From positions 62,001 to 126,000 of the forward strand of contig NZ_JAALCR010000003.1 in assembly GCF_011065895.1 (NCBI RefSeq): a DNA stretch of 64,000 bases, read 5' to 3'. Below the pieces are notes generated by a model that saw only the letters and a list, made by a program, of their open reading frames with translations, was not told the origin of the DNA and did no database searches. Position 1 is the first letter of the stretch; the number at the start of each line of letters is the position of its first letter. The translations under genes and the position numbers were made by a program. This document shows, piece after piece, positions 52,451 through 62,728 of the stretch. This DNA is from Paludisphaera rhizosphaerae. Lineage in GTDB: Bacteria; Planctomycetota; Planctomycetia; Isosphaerales; Isosphaeraceae.

Positions 52451-52498
52451 CGGCGGGAGGAATCCGACCCGTCGCGGACAGGTCGCATCCTCCCGCCG
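52451..52498 (-). terminator. Hairpin after katG
   Basis: Perfect 11-base arms CGGCGGGAGGA / TCCTCCCGCCG enclose 26 bases that include a smaller CGACC/GGTCG stem. It lies 29 bases beyond the katG stop. No clear T-run follows. Confidence 0.55.
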
Positions 52499-52527
52499 TG
52501 TTGATGAACGCTGGTCCGCCGGGAGGT

Positions 52528-54747
<2,220 letters not shown>

Positions 54748-54754
54748 TCACCGC

Positions 54755-54783
54755 TTCCTCACATGCCCATAACATGTGAAGAA
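54755..54783. promoter_or_regulatory. Candidate operator upstream of katG
   Basis: Arms TTCCTCACATG and CATGTGAAGAA pair at 10 of 11 positions around a 7-base spacer. The site lies 47-75 bases upstream of the katG start. It could bind a peroxide- or iron-responsive regulator. No convincing promoter hexamers were found. Confidence 0.55.
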
Positions 54784-54984
54784 TCCAAGCAAGCCGCTGG
54801 AGCGTGGCGGGCCGAAAAAGTCAGCCAGGAGTCGGTCGCCCCACGAAACCAACGACCGAAAAGCGTGAAGCATCGACAACGTCGGCGACAGGGCCGACGG
54901 TCCTGATTCTGGCCCTGCCGTCAGGTGAAAACAAGAGACCGGCCGAGCATCCTGGTCTGCGTCGCGTCCAGTCCCGCCCAGATC

Positions 54985-56340
54985 TCAGCCGTAGAGGTTT
55001 CGCGACAGGAACTCGTTGCGGAACTTGCCGCGAGGGTCGTACTTCGCAGCCAGATTCTTGAAATCTCCCAGCCGTTCGTATCGCGATTGGAGGACCGCCG
55101 GCTCGATCGTGAACAACTTGCCCCAGTGGGGACGGACCTTGTATGGCGACAGTTCCTTCTCGATCAACGGCAACAGCCCGAGGACGGCGTCCCATTCCGG
55201 CTTCCAGGTGAAGTGGATGGCGACGCTCGGCTGCTTGTAGCAGGGGCTGAGCCAGAGGTCGTCGGCGTCGATCGTGCGGATCTCCGAGATGAAGAGATGG
55301 GGCGTAATCCGGTCGCGCAGCCGCTCGATCGCGAGGATGGCGTCGACCGCGTTCTCGCGGGGGACGAAATACTCGGCTTGAAGCTCCTTGCCGCTGCTGG
55401 GCGTGAAGCCCATGCGGAAATGCGGCAGACGGTCGTACCAGGGACCGGGAACGCCCATCTGCTCCGTGCAGTTCTCGGCGGAGAGTTCGACGATCGGATG
55501 CAGGTTGCGGGTTGCGCGCGTCGCTCCGTAACGCGTCAGGTCCGCCGCCGCGATTCCTCCATCCACACGACGCTTCACCCAGACTTCGGAGATCCGCCCC
55601 TTCTGCCAGTCGGTGAACAGGCTCACGCTGTAGGCGGCCGACATGACGGCGTCGAAGTGCTCCGAGAGCTGCGCTGTGGGGAGGTTCTCATACACCTCCT
55701 GGCTTACCTGGAAGGTCGGCTCAACGTCCAGCGTGACCTTCGTCACGACGCCGAGAGCGCCGAGATGGACGACCGCGCCGGGGAAGGCCTCGCCGTCCTT
55801 CGCTCGGGAGATCGTCACCAGATCGCCGTCGGGCGTAACCAACTCCATCCCCGAAACGGCCTTGGACAGGTTCCCGTTGCCGACGCCCGAGCCGTGCGTC
55901 GCGGTGGCGCAGGCCCCCGCAACCGAGATGTGCGGCAGCGAGGCCAGGTTATGGAGCGCAAACCCCTTCTCATGGAGATACGGCCCGAGCTGGCCGTAGG
56001 TCATGCCGGCCTCGATCGTCACGGTCTTCGCCGTTGGGTCGAGCGAGACCACCTGGTCCATCGGCTTGACCGAGACGAGGGCGTGCGAGCTGTCGGCGAT
56101 CGTGTTGAAGCAATGACGCGTGCCGAGCGTCCGCATGGAATCATGAGTCCGGACGTACTCGCGGACCTTCTCCACCGAATCGAAGACGACCAGGTTGTCG
56201 GTGCTGTACCGAAGATTTCCGGCCCAGTTGGTGAGCCCGCCCGCCGGTGGAGGCGCGCCCCCCTCTCCACCAAAGAGACTCCGCAGGGAAGTCGCGCCCA
56301 TGATCGCCGCCCCCAGCCCGAGAAACGTCCGCTTGTTCAT
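54985..56340 (-). CDS. FAD-dependent alditol oxidase-like protein
   Basis: The 451-residue protein belongs to the VAO/ALO family. The FAD-binding part includes RTLGTRHCFNTIADS; His76 is the likely covalent FAD attachment, as in alditol oxidase AldO. PHISVAGACATATHGSG and HLGALGVVTKVTL follow. The C-terminal HWGKLF at about residues 405-410 is the ALO/AldO signature. The N-terminus (MNKRTFLGLGAAIMGATSLR) resembles a Tat signal with a KR pair. The reaction would oxidise a polyol with O2 and give H2O2. L-gulonolactone oxidase is the alternative. katG lies 276 bases downstream. Confidence 0.88.
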   Translation of the reverse strand: MNKRTFLGLGAAIMGATSLRSLFGGEGGAPPPAGGLTNWAGNLRYSTDNLVVFDSVEKVREYVRTHDSMRTLGTRHCFNTIADSSHALVSVKPMDQVVSLDPTAKTVTIEAGMTYGQLGPYLHEKGFALHNLASLPHISVAGACATATHGSGVGNGNLSKAVSGMELVTPDGDLVTISRAKDGEAFPGAVVHLGALGVVTKVTLDVEPTFQVSQEVYENLPTAQLSEHFDAVMSAAYSVSLFTDWQKGRISEVWVKRRVDGGIAAADLTRYGATRATRNLHPIVELSAENCTEQMGVPGPWYDRLPHFRMGFTPSSGKELQAEYFVPRENAVDAILAIERLRDRITPHLFISEIRTIDADDLWLSPCYKQPSVAIHFTWKPEWDAVLGLLPLIEKELSPYKVRPHWGKLFTIEPAVLQSRYERLGDFKNLAAKYDPRGKFRNEFLSRNLYG

Positions 56341-56511
56341 AATACGATCTTCCTTTCCGACGAACGCCGACGAGCTACAGACACGATCGCAGACCCGACG
56401 GGGGCCAAGGTGTGAAAAGGGCCGTCAAGCGGGTCGAATCGATGGAACACGACCTTCGGTGCATGCTCTGCCTGGCTCCATGCTCGTCTCATGGAAGCCG
56501 ACTTCAGCTCC

Positions 56512-58209
56512 TCACTTGCTAGAGGGCAGCTCCAGCCGCAGCAGAGAGACCCCTTGACGCGGAAGGCTCATCTGAAGCCCCAGGACGCCGCCGTCGATGC
56601 GATGCCAATCCGGCGGCTCCACCAGCGCGAGGCCCGAGGCTCGCAGCAACGCGGCGTGCTGTTCCGGCGAGGGTTGTGCGGGAGAGCCCATCTGCTTCCA
56701 CGCCTCGTAAGCGTTGCCGTGATCGGCGTCCACGCGGTAGTGGTGCAGGAGCGTGGGGTTTGCCGAGACGGGGAGACCGCTGATCTCCAAAGCGACTTCG
56801 GCAGGCGGGCCGGGAACGTCGTCGTCATGGTAGTGCCAGATCATGACGGAGACGGAGCGATCGTCGCGCGAAGCCAGCGCCGAGACGTCGGGAGCGCCCC
56901 GAACGCCGTCGCGGAGGATGGCGTCGAGACCGACCTCCGACGTGCTGAAAGCCGGCAGCCGACGGTCCCCCATCAGGCTGAACATCCGGAAGACGTTTAG
57001 CGCGGGGAGGTCGACGCCGTTGGTCGCCAGGGCGCGGAAGCCGGCGAAATAGGGCTGGTCCTCGAACTCGAAGGCCCAGGTGAGGGCGCCCTCGAGGTTC
57101 ACCCCTGTCCGCTCGGCGAGGTCGTGCTTGCGGGCGAAGACGGCGGCCGTGTAGCTGGAGTACATCGTGCCGCTGCGGTAGCCGAAACGAGGCCCCTGGC
57201 AGGCTGCGCAGCCTTCGGGGTCGGACTCGCCGATGACGATCGGCTTATCCTTCAGCTCGGGAAAGGACGCCACGATCCGGAAGCCGTCCTGGATGGTCCG
57301 CAACTGCTCGGCGATCCCCATCCGAACGTGGCCGTCGACCACGGTGGGCGCCCCCTTGGCGTGGAACGAGACGAAGTCGATGGGCGTGCCGACCTGACCC
57401 GTCGCATGGTTCCTGCCGCGCAGGCAGTGCTCCAGGAACTCGCGAGTCCATCGCCCGCCGCTGCCGGCGGAATCGGGGCCGCCGACGCGAGCCGTCGGCA
57501 ACGCCCGCTTGATGGCGTCGACGGTGTAGTCGTGGAGCTTCTGGAACTCCTCGGGCGTGCCCCGCCAGTAGCCGATGTTCGCCTCGTTCCAGGTCTCCCA
57601 GTACCACGATTCAACCTCGGCCCGACCGTAGGTTTCGACGCAGTGCCGGGCCCACTGGTAGACCAGTTCGGCCCACTTCGCATAGTCCTTCGGTGGATAG
57701 GCCCAGCCGGTGAAGACCTCGTCGTACTTCGCGGTGGGCGTCCAGTGATGCTGGTACGGCTCCGGCCGGATCGACATCTCCCGGGGCATGAATCCGACCT
57801 GCACATAGGGCTTGACCCCGTTCTCCAGGTAGACGCCGAAGATCCGATCGACGATCGACCAGTCGTACTTCGGATTCCCCTGGGCGTCTTCCGAGTAGGC
57901 CCCCGTCGATCCCCACTTGAGGGCGGGCGTGCCGTCGCCGGAGGTCAGCAGGTTGTGGGCTCGAAAATAGACCGAGCCAGGTCGGAGCCGGCCAAGCTCG
58001 CCGACGAGCTTCCGGCCGTCTTTCATATAGGCGTAGTTCGGCTCATCCGCCCCGAAGAACCGCCAGATCGGCGGCAACGCCCCGCGCGGCTTTGAAGCGT
58101 CGACGCGGACCTGCACCGGAAACCCGGCCGGCAGGTCGTCGGCCCCCCGAGAGATCGAAGCAGCCAGGACCGACAACCCGGCGAACACCCAGCCGATTCC
58201 GCGGATCAT
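56512..58209 (-). CDS. Secreted GH39-like glycoside hydrolase
   Basis: The 565-residue protein has a Sec signal peptide (MIRGIGWVFAGLSVLAASIS). Its start is ATG with AGGAGG about 6 bases upstream. The TIM barrel has the clan A acid/base in SWYWETWNEANIG (Glu209) and the nucleophile in KPIVIGESDPEG (Glu328), with SFHAKG between them. This fits beta-xylosidase (GH39). A beta-sandwich C-terminal part is typical. It lies 171 bases upstream of the AldO-like gene on the same strand. The substrate is inferred only by family. Confidence 0.85.
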   Translation of the reverse strand: MIRGIGWVFAGLSVLAASISRGADDLPAGFPVQVRVDASKPRGALPPIWRFFGADEPNYAYMKDGRKLVGELGRLRPGSVYFRAHNLLTSGDGTPALKWGSTGAYSEDAQGNPKYDWSIVDRIFGVYLENGVKPYVQVGFMPREMSIRPEPYQHHWTPTAKYDEVFTGWAYPPKDYAKWAELVYQWARHCVETYGRAEVESWYWETWNEANIGYWRGTPEEFQKLHDYTVDAIKRALPTARVGGPDSAGSGGRWTREFLEHCLRGRNHATGQVGTPIDFVSFHAKGAPTVVDGHVRMGIAEQLRTIQDGFRIVASFPELKDKPIVIGESDPEGCAACQGPRFGYRSGTMYSSYTAAVFARKHDLAERTGVNLEGALTWAFEFEDQPYFAGFRALATNGVDLPALNVFRMFSLMGDRRLPAFSTSEVGLDAILRDGVRGAPDVSALASRDDRSVSVMIWHYHDDDVPGPPAEVALEISGLPVSANPTLLHHYRVDADHGNAYEAWKQMGSPAQPSPEQHAALLRASGLALVEPPDWHRIDGGVLGLQMSLPRQGVSLLRLELPSSK

Positions 58210-58399
58210 CCTCGCCTCCTCACCCGGGCGGCACGACTTCGACGAACGCCGACCTTTCCAACACGGTAGCACTCCCGAGGAGGTGCAAGAAGTGCGGAGG
58301 ACCTGTTCAACGACGACTTACCGATGACTCCGCCTTTCCCGATCCGATGTCGGGCGCGCTCCGTGAGCGGATGTGAGGCGATCGAGAGTCCGGCGGAAG

Positions 58400-58660
58400 C
58401 TAGACAGTCTTCTTCACGAGACCGATCGCGAAAAGCAGAATGACGGCTCCCAGAGTCCCACCGACGATCTCGTTGAGCATCGCCGAGTTCAGGAAGTTGA
58501 AACTCCCGAAGAGAACGCCGAAGAGGAGCGAGCCGACGATCCCCACGACAATGTTGCCGACCGTGCCGAAGCCGTGCCCTTTCACGATCTGGCCGGCGAG
58601 GTAGCCGGCGATTGCACCGATGAGCAGCGCGAGCAACAACCCTAACACATCGATGTTCAT
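58400..58660 (-). CDS. GlsB/YeaQ/YmgE-family membrane protein
   Basis: The 86-residue product has three hydrophobic segments and the family Gly pattern: LLLALLIGAIAGYLAGQIVK, GTVGNIVVGIVGSLLFGVLF and EIVGGTLGAVILLFAIGLV. The start is ATG with GGAG 9 bases upstream. The family is stress-induced in other bacteria, with unknown mechanism. It is the last gene of a minus-strand run, after the glycine-zipper gene by 196 bases. Confidence 0.9.
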   Translation of the reverse strand: MNIDVLGLLLALLIGAIAGYLAGQIVKGHGFGTVGNIVVGIVGSLLFGVLFGSFNFLNSAMLNEIVGGTLGAVILLFAIGLVKKTV

Positions 58661-58699
58661 GTTAGCTGACTCCGATCGCGTCTGAGTGTCATGATGCTC

Positions 58700-58718
58700 G
58701 CGGCGACGGCGTCGCCGC
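58700..58718. other. Hairpin between the glycine-zipper and YeaQ genes
   Basis: GCGGCGAC-GGC-GTCGCCGC is an 8-3-8 stem-loop. It may end the transcript of the glycine-zipper gene. There is no T-run. Confidence 0.4.
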
Positions 58719-58856
58719 ACGTGATATCGGCTCGAGTCGCCTTACCGGAGATCTCAGGGGCCACGCTCGACGAACGCCAGACGCGCGCCCGATCGTCGAC
58801 GAGCGTGTCAGGGTTTCGAGGCTAGTACCCGGTTGGGAACCGCCGCGAACCTCCGC

Positions 58857-59462
58857 TCACAGCCCCGACCGCGGCCCCGCAGCCGCATGTCCGCCAAGCG
58901 CCTGTCCCACCACGGCGCCTCTTGCAGCGCCGCCTGCCGCTGTTTGCGCGGGGGCTCGGCCCGCGACGGCGCCGAGGGCGGCACCTCTCGCCGCGCCGCC
59001 GCCCAGGGCGGCTCCAGCCACGGCTCCACGAGCGGCCCCACCGACGGCCGTGTCCGCGGGTCCAGAACCCGCCACTGCGCCGAGAGCAGCTCCCTTCGCG
59101 GCCGATCCGCCGAGTGCGGCGCCGGCTGCGGCCCCTCTCACGGCGCTGCCGGCTGCCGTCTGCGCGGGAGCGGCGCCCGCCACTGCCCCAAGTGCGGCGC
59201 CCTGGGCCGCCGATCCGCCGACCGCAGCGCCGGCGACGGCTCCTCGGGCGGCGCCGCCCGCTGCCGTTTGCGCAGGGGCCCCGCCTGCCACCGCGCCGAT
59301 CGCGGCGCCTTTGGCCGCGCCGCCTTGGCCCCCGAGCGCGGCGCCGGCGACAGCGCCTCGGGCGGCCCCACCCAGACCTTGAGCCTTGACGGGAACGTCC
59401 ACAGCGAACACGAATCCCCACACGACCGGAATCAGGATTCCACAAGCATGAACTCGGGTCAT
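58857..59462 (-). CDS. Glycine-zipper repeat protein
   Basis: The 201-residue protein starts with a signal peptide (about residues 1-28). It then has four and a half tandem repeats of about 36 residues, each of the form GGAARGAVAGAALGG, a short linker, KGAALGAVAG and PAQTAA. The GxxxG and AxxxG spacing makes glycine zippers, which form helix pairs in membranes. The last repeat ends in GHAAAGPRSGL. Possible roles are a membrane-inserted scaffold, toxin or structural protein. The gene has about 108-base direct repeats, so unit number may vary. Adjacent genes are YeaQ and an NTF2-like protein. Confidence 0.8.
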   Translation of the reverse strand: MTRVHACGILIPVVWGFVFAVDVPVKAQGLGGAARGAVAGAALGGQGGAAKGAAIGAVAGGAPAQTAAGGAARGAVAGAAVGGSAAQGAALGAVAGAAPAQTAAGSAVRGAAAGAALGGSAAKGAALGAVAGSGPADTAVGGAARGAVAGAALGGGAARGAALGAVAGRAPAQTAAGGAARGAVVGQALGGHAAAGPRSGL

Positions 59463-59514
59463 GGCGTCGTACTCCTCATGATCTTGGATCGGAAGGTCTT
59501 CGCACCTGGACGTC

Positions 59515-60432
59515 TCACTTGGCCTTTGCCACCGAATTCATCGCAGGAACGCGTTTGACGTGGACCTCATCGCCGTCCTCAACGCTCTCGCCTTCGATCG
59601 AACGATTGGTGGAGTGGACGCTGAACTCGTTGTCGCTGATCCGGGTCAGGACGTCCGTCGAATGCGCCGAGCTGCCGTCGGAGAGAATGTTCGTCGTCTG
59701 GCCGACGAGTCGATTGTCTTCCGCCGTGAAGACAGACGCGGCGAACCCACCTTCCGAGTCGAACAGCCACGATCGGATTTCGCCCGACGCCGGGTCAAAC
59801 CCGATCAGTTGCATCCCGGTCGTGACGGAGGAATCCTTCTCGTCCTTGGACGTGATTCGAAACGTGCGCTTGATGAAGTTCTTGTTCTTCGTCCAAACGA
59901 CCGTCGATTCGCTGGTCCTCTTGGGCGACTCCACGACCCAATCGCCGATCATCCATTCAAGAACCTGGAGTTGTGGATAGTTGGACGCCACGGCGACCTG
60001 CAACTCGCGGACGCTGGCGATCATCCACTTGCCGTCCTGCAAGACGAGCGTCGCGGTGTAACAGTTCGGCCCTGGGCGTCCGGCCGGAGGCGGGGAGATC
60101 GCCGCGATTCCGTCCTGGATCGCGATCGTTGGAGTCACCTGACGGCTGGACACGTTCTGAAGGTCCAGCTTCCAGTCGGGATGCTCCGTGAACACTGCTC
60201 CGTACGCTTGCTGAACCGCATCGCGTCCGTGGACGTCCATGCCGGTGTCGTCTCGGTAGTCCGCGTTCTCCACCCAGAGAGCGGCAAGCGCTTTGGCGTC
60301 CTTGGCGTTGTAGGCGTTGACGAACGCGGTCCCGGTTTCACCGAGCGCCTTAAGATTGCCGTCCTCGGCTTGAACAAGTCGCGATCCGAGCAAAGAAACG
60401 CCGCACGCGAGCATGATCGTCAACTGTCGCAT
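59515..60432 (-). CDS. Secreted NTF2-like (SgcJ/EcaC or DUF4440-type) protein with DUF1579-like C-terminus
   Basis: The 305 residues have a Sec signal peptide (LTIMLACGVSLLGSRLVQA), a SnoaL/NTF2-like domain at about 25-150 (FVNAYNAKDAKALAALWVENADY; KWMIASVRELQ) and a beta-barrel part (WMIGDWVVESPKRTSESTVV; GMQLIGFDPASGEIRSWLFD) that resembles DUF1579-type proteins. The start is ATG with AGGAG 6 bases upstream. NTF2-like folds bind small molecules or act as isomerases; neither can be told here. It lies 52 bases upstream of the glycine-zipper gene on the same strand. Confidence 0.82.
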   Translation of the reverse strand: MRQLTIMLACGVSLLGSRLVQAEDGNLKALGETGTAFVNAYNAKDAKALAALWVENADYRDDTGMDVHGRDAVQQAYGAVFTEHPDWKLDLQNVSSRQVTPTIAIQDGIAAISPPPAGRPGPNCYTATLVLQDGKWMIASVRELQVAVASNYPQLQVLEWMIGDWVVESPKRTSESTVVWTKNKNFIKRTFRITSKDEKDSSVTTGMQLIGFDPASGEIRSWLFDSEGGFAASVFTAEDNRLVGQTTNILSDGSSAHSTDVLTRISDNEFSVHSTNRSIEGESVEDGDEVHVKRVPAMNSVAKAK

Positions 60433-60690
60433 CAGCTGCTCCTTCCAGTGGTCGTTCCTTGATCTGCGGGCCCCTTTTGACGACTGACGGAACTGAAAAA
60501 TGCACCCGGCTCATTCGAGCCGACTGCGGACCTGGGGTTTCCGGGATTCCGCCCCCGCCCCGTGGTATTCCAACAAGGGGCAAAGCGGCGTCGTCGCTGC
60601 GACGAACTCGTCGAAAGACATGATCCCGACCGTAGTCCGACGGGATGAACATCCACGTACCGGCACACGGACAATTCAAACGCGCTTTGA

Positions 60691-60728
60691 CACATCGATC
60701 ATACACTTCAACACATCGACCACATCGA
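60691..60728. repeat. Three direct CACATCGA repeats
   Basis: Copies start at 60691, 60712 and 60721, spaced 21 and 9 bases, that is about two and one helical turns. This is typical for multiple binding of a regulator; the AraC-type protein encoded next door is the obvious candidate. Confidence 0.5.
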
Positions 60729-60839
60729 CATATCTCATGGCCGACAATCTCCCTGAGCTTTCCAGGGGAATGGAATATCGATTGGCGTCGACGGTGCGAA
60801 AACAAGATGCGTGCAACAACGCCGGCGTCCGGCTCGGTC

Positions 60840-60855
60840 CGCCGAAGCTTCGGCG
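60840..60855. repeat. Perfect 16-base palindrome
   Basis: CGCCGAAGCTTCGGCG is identical on both strands. It lies mid-way in the gap between divergent genes and could be an operator. Confidence 0.45.
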
Positions 60856-61390
60856 TTAGCCGGTCTCGCGCGAACACATGTTACGATCGACTACCGGACT
60901 GGTCGTTGAGACCTCACTCCGGCCGTCGAACGCATGGCGTACGTCACCAACACCAGCTAGGCGATTGACAGAACGCTCCTGGCTTGCCCGTCATCACTCT
61001 CGCTCCCCCGCACTCCGGCTCGAGGAATCTCGTTCTGGCGACCCCCCTCACGGCGGCAGACGGCCGAAAGGGCCAAGAGGTGATCACGCTTCGAAAACCG
61101 TCGGGGGAAGAAGTCGGTCGAAAACGAAACCAGCATCGGATATGGTCGCGGGCATTCGCAATGCATTTTCGGCAAAAACCGACGTCGTCCTTCAAAGCCC
61201 AGTTGGGACGATGTACAACGCTGACAAGGGCGCCTCTTGCGGCGCGGCTTGATCCAGCCCCCAAGACTTTGCAAATCTGAGTGTCGCATCTTGGCTCTGA
61301 ACGAAATCAGCTGTTTCATCGGTCGCCACGGCCAAACCGTCCATCGGGACGATGCTCAAACAAAAATCGATCGCACTGAGGAATCGCGCC

Positions 61391-62323
61391 ATGAGATTCC
61401 AGGAGTTCGACGACTTCGAGGCCTATGCCGCGGCCGTCCGTCACGCGGATGTGTACATGATGTGCGATCGTCTTGAAATACCCCAGTGGCAGCTCACAAA
61501 CTGGGATTTCACGGGGATTTCACTCCAACTGGGCCGTGAGGGGGGTGGGAACCTCTGTGAGGGGGCTCGCCGCCTGGGAGGGCGCATCCTCTATCTGCCG
61601 TTGACGCGTGTGGAATTCAGCTCCGTCAACGGCGAGCGGCTCGACGACGAGTCGCTCGTGGTGATCGATCCCGGAAGCGAGTTCTGCATCACGGGACGAC
61701 GTCGGGCGCATGACTGGACTTCCATCTTCATTCCATGGGCGGCGGAACATCCATCGCCCTCCGCACAGACTCTCGGAGTCGCCGGCTGCCGTGTCGTACG
61801 CCCGGGGAGCGATCCTCGCCGTCGACTCGTCGATCTCATCAGCTGCATCGCCTCGATGTCTCCGTCTCCAGACGTGCTGCCGGAACCAGCCCGCCGCGCA
61901 GCCTCGCTCGAGCTTCTCGAAGCAGCTCTCGCCTGTATCGCGACCGAAGAATCTCCCACCCCTCCGGAAATCGGCCGACCTCGCTTACGGCGACACGAGA
62001 TCATCCGCCGATGTCTGGAATTCATTGAGGATCAAGGACCCGGTCCTATCCGGGTGGCCGCGCTCGCCGATGCAGCGAGCGTCTCCGATCGAACCGTTCG
62101 AGCGGCCTTCCACGATTACTTCGGCCTCAGTCCCATCAAGTACCTGCAGATGCGCATGCTTCATCGGGTTCGCCAAACTCTGCGCCGCGCGTCTGCGGAC
62201 AGCACGACGGTGACCAAGGTTCTCGCCGACCATGGCATCTGGGAATTCGGTCGCTTCGCCTGCCGATACCGTGAGCAATTCGGAGAATCCCCCTCGGAGA
62301 CCCTCAGGCGGCCTCCCCATTGA
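61391..62323 (+). CDS. AraC-family transcriptional regulator
   Basis: The 310-residue protein has a poorly conserved N-terminal effector domain, with strands around RILYLPLTRVEFSSVNGERL. The C-terminal AraC double helix-turn-helix includes IRVAALADAASVSDRTVRAA, YFGLSPIKYLQMRML and GIWEFGRFACRYREQFGESP. The ATG at 61391 has GAGGA 9 bases upstream; an ATG 13 codons earlier is possible. It resembles AraC members that bind a small molecule through a non-cupin N-terminus. Targets are probably the repeats in the gap upstream. Confidence 0.9.
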   Translation: MRFQEFDDFEAYAAAVRHADVYMMCDRLEIPQWQLTNWDFTGISLQLGREGGGNLCEGARRLGGRILYLPLTRVEFSSVNGERLDDESLVVIDPGSEFCITGRRRAHDWTSIFIPWAAEHPSPSAQTLGVAGCRVVRPGSDPRRRLVDLISCIASMSPSPDVLPEPARRAASLELLEAALACIATEESPTPPEIGRPRLRRHEIIRRCLEFIEDQGPGPIRVAALADAASVSDRTVRAAFHDYFGLSPIKYLQMRMLHRVRQTLRRASADSTTVTKVLADHGIWEFGRFACRYREQFGESPSETLRRPPH

Positions 62324-62728
62324 CTCCATGAAAACGGCGCCTGATCGTCGGCCCGGGCAGACTCGTTCCTGGCTCTCCCAGCGTATTCCGGCTGAATGAG
62401 GATGCCTCGAAGGGGAACGCGGCGAGCCAGGCATGGCTCGAACCGACGCCTACTTACGCCCAGGTTCCTCGCGCCGAAATCCACCGCGTTGCAGCGAGAC
62501 GCGCCCCCTTTGACAGGGGCTCGATGGATCGCTTTAATACATGCACGTGGCAGTGAATGCTGCCCTCCTTTTATGGTATCGAGCGCCGACGCGGTCGTCG
62601 GGCTCGACCTATGAGGGGTTCCGCCTGCTCGCATACCGACCGGCGGCGTCGTGCACGCCCCGTCGACCCCCTTCCTCGCCTGTCGCTCCTCCTCGACTCA
62701 GGCGACCGATCATTAAAAGGGATTTACA
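62324..62728. other. Gene-free region before the delta-60 repeat protein
   Basis: These 405 bases show one clear hairpin at 62423-62440 (CGAGCCA-GGCA-TGGCTCG) and no convincing gene. A short TTTAATAC stretch near 62533 could be a -10 region. Confidence 0.5.
62423..62440. terminator. Possible terminator of the AraC-type gene
   Basis: A 7-4-7 stem-loop about 100 bases after the stop. Without a T-run it is only weakly supported. Confidence 0.35.

Larger units (their letters stand above)
60433..61390. other. Long gene-free divergent region upstream of the AraC-type regulator
   Basis: This 958-base gap is lower in GC than average and carries only weak open frames. It contains three direct copies of CACATCGA (60691, 60712, 60721) and a perfect 16-base palindrome at 60840-60855. 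It is the most extended non-coding region in the window and probably regulatory. Confidence 0.6.

Noticed and set aside
58833-59558. 241-codon plus-strand frame antisense to the glycine-zipper gene
   Set aside because: Its Ser/Arg/Gly repeats are just the antisense of the GC-rich repeats; the sense strand has a signal peptide.
60500-60859. 119-codon plus-strand frame in the long gap
   Set aside because: No recognisable pattern, biased toward Thr/Ser/Arg, and crosses the repeat array.
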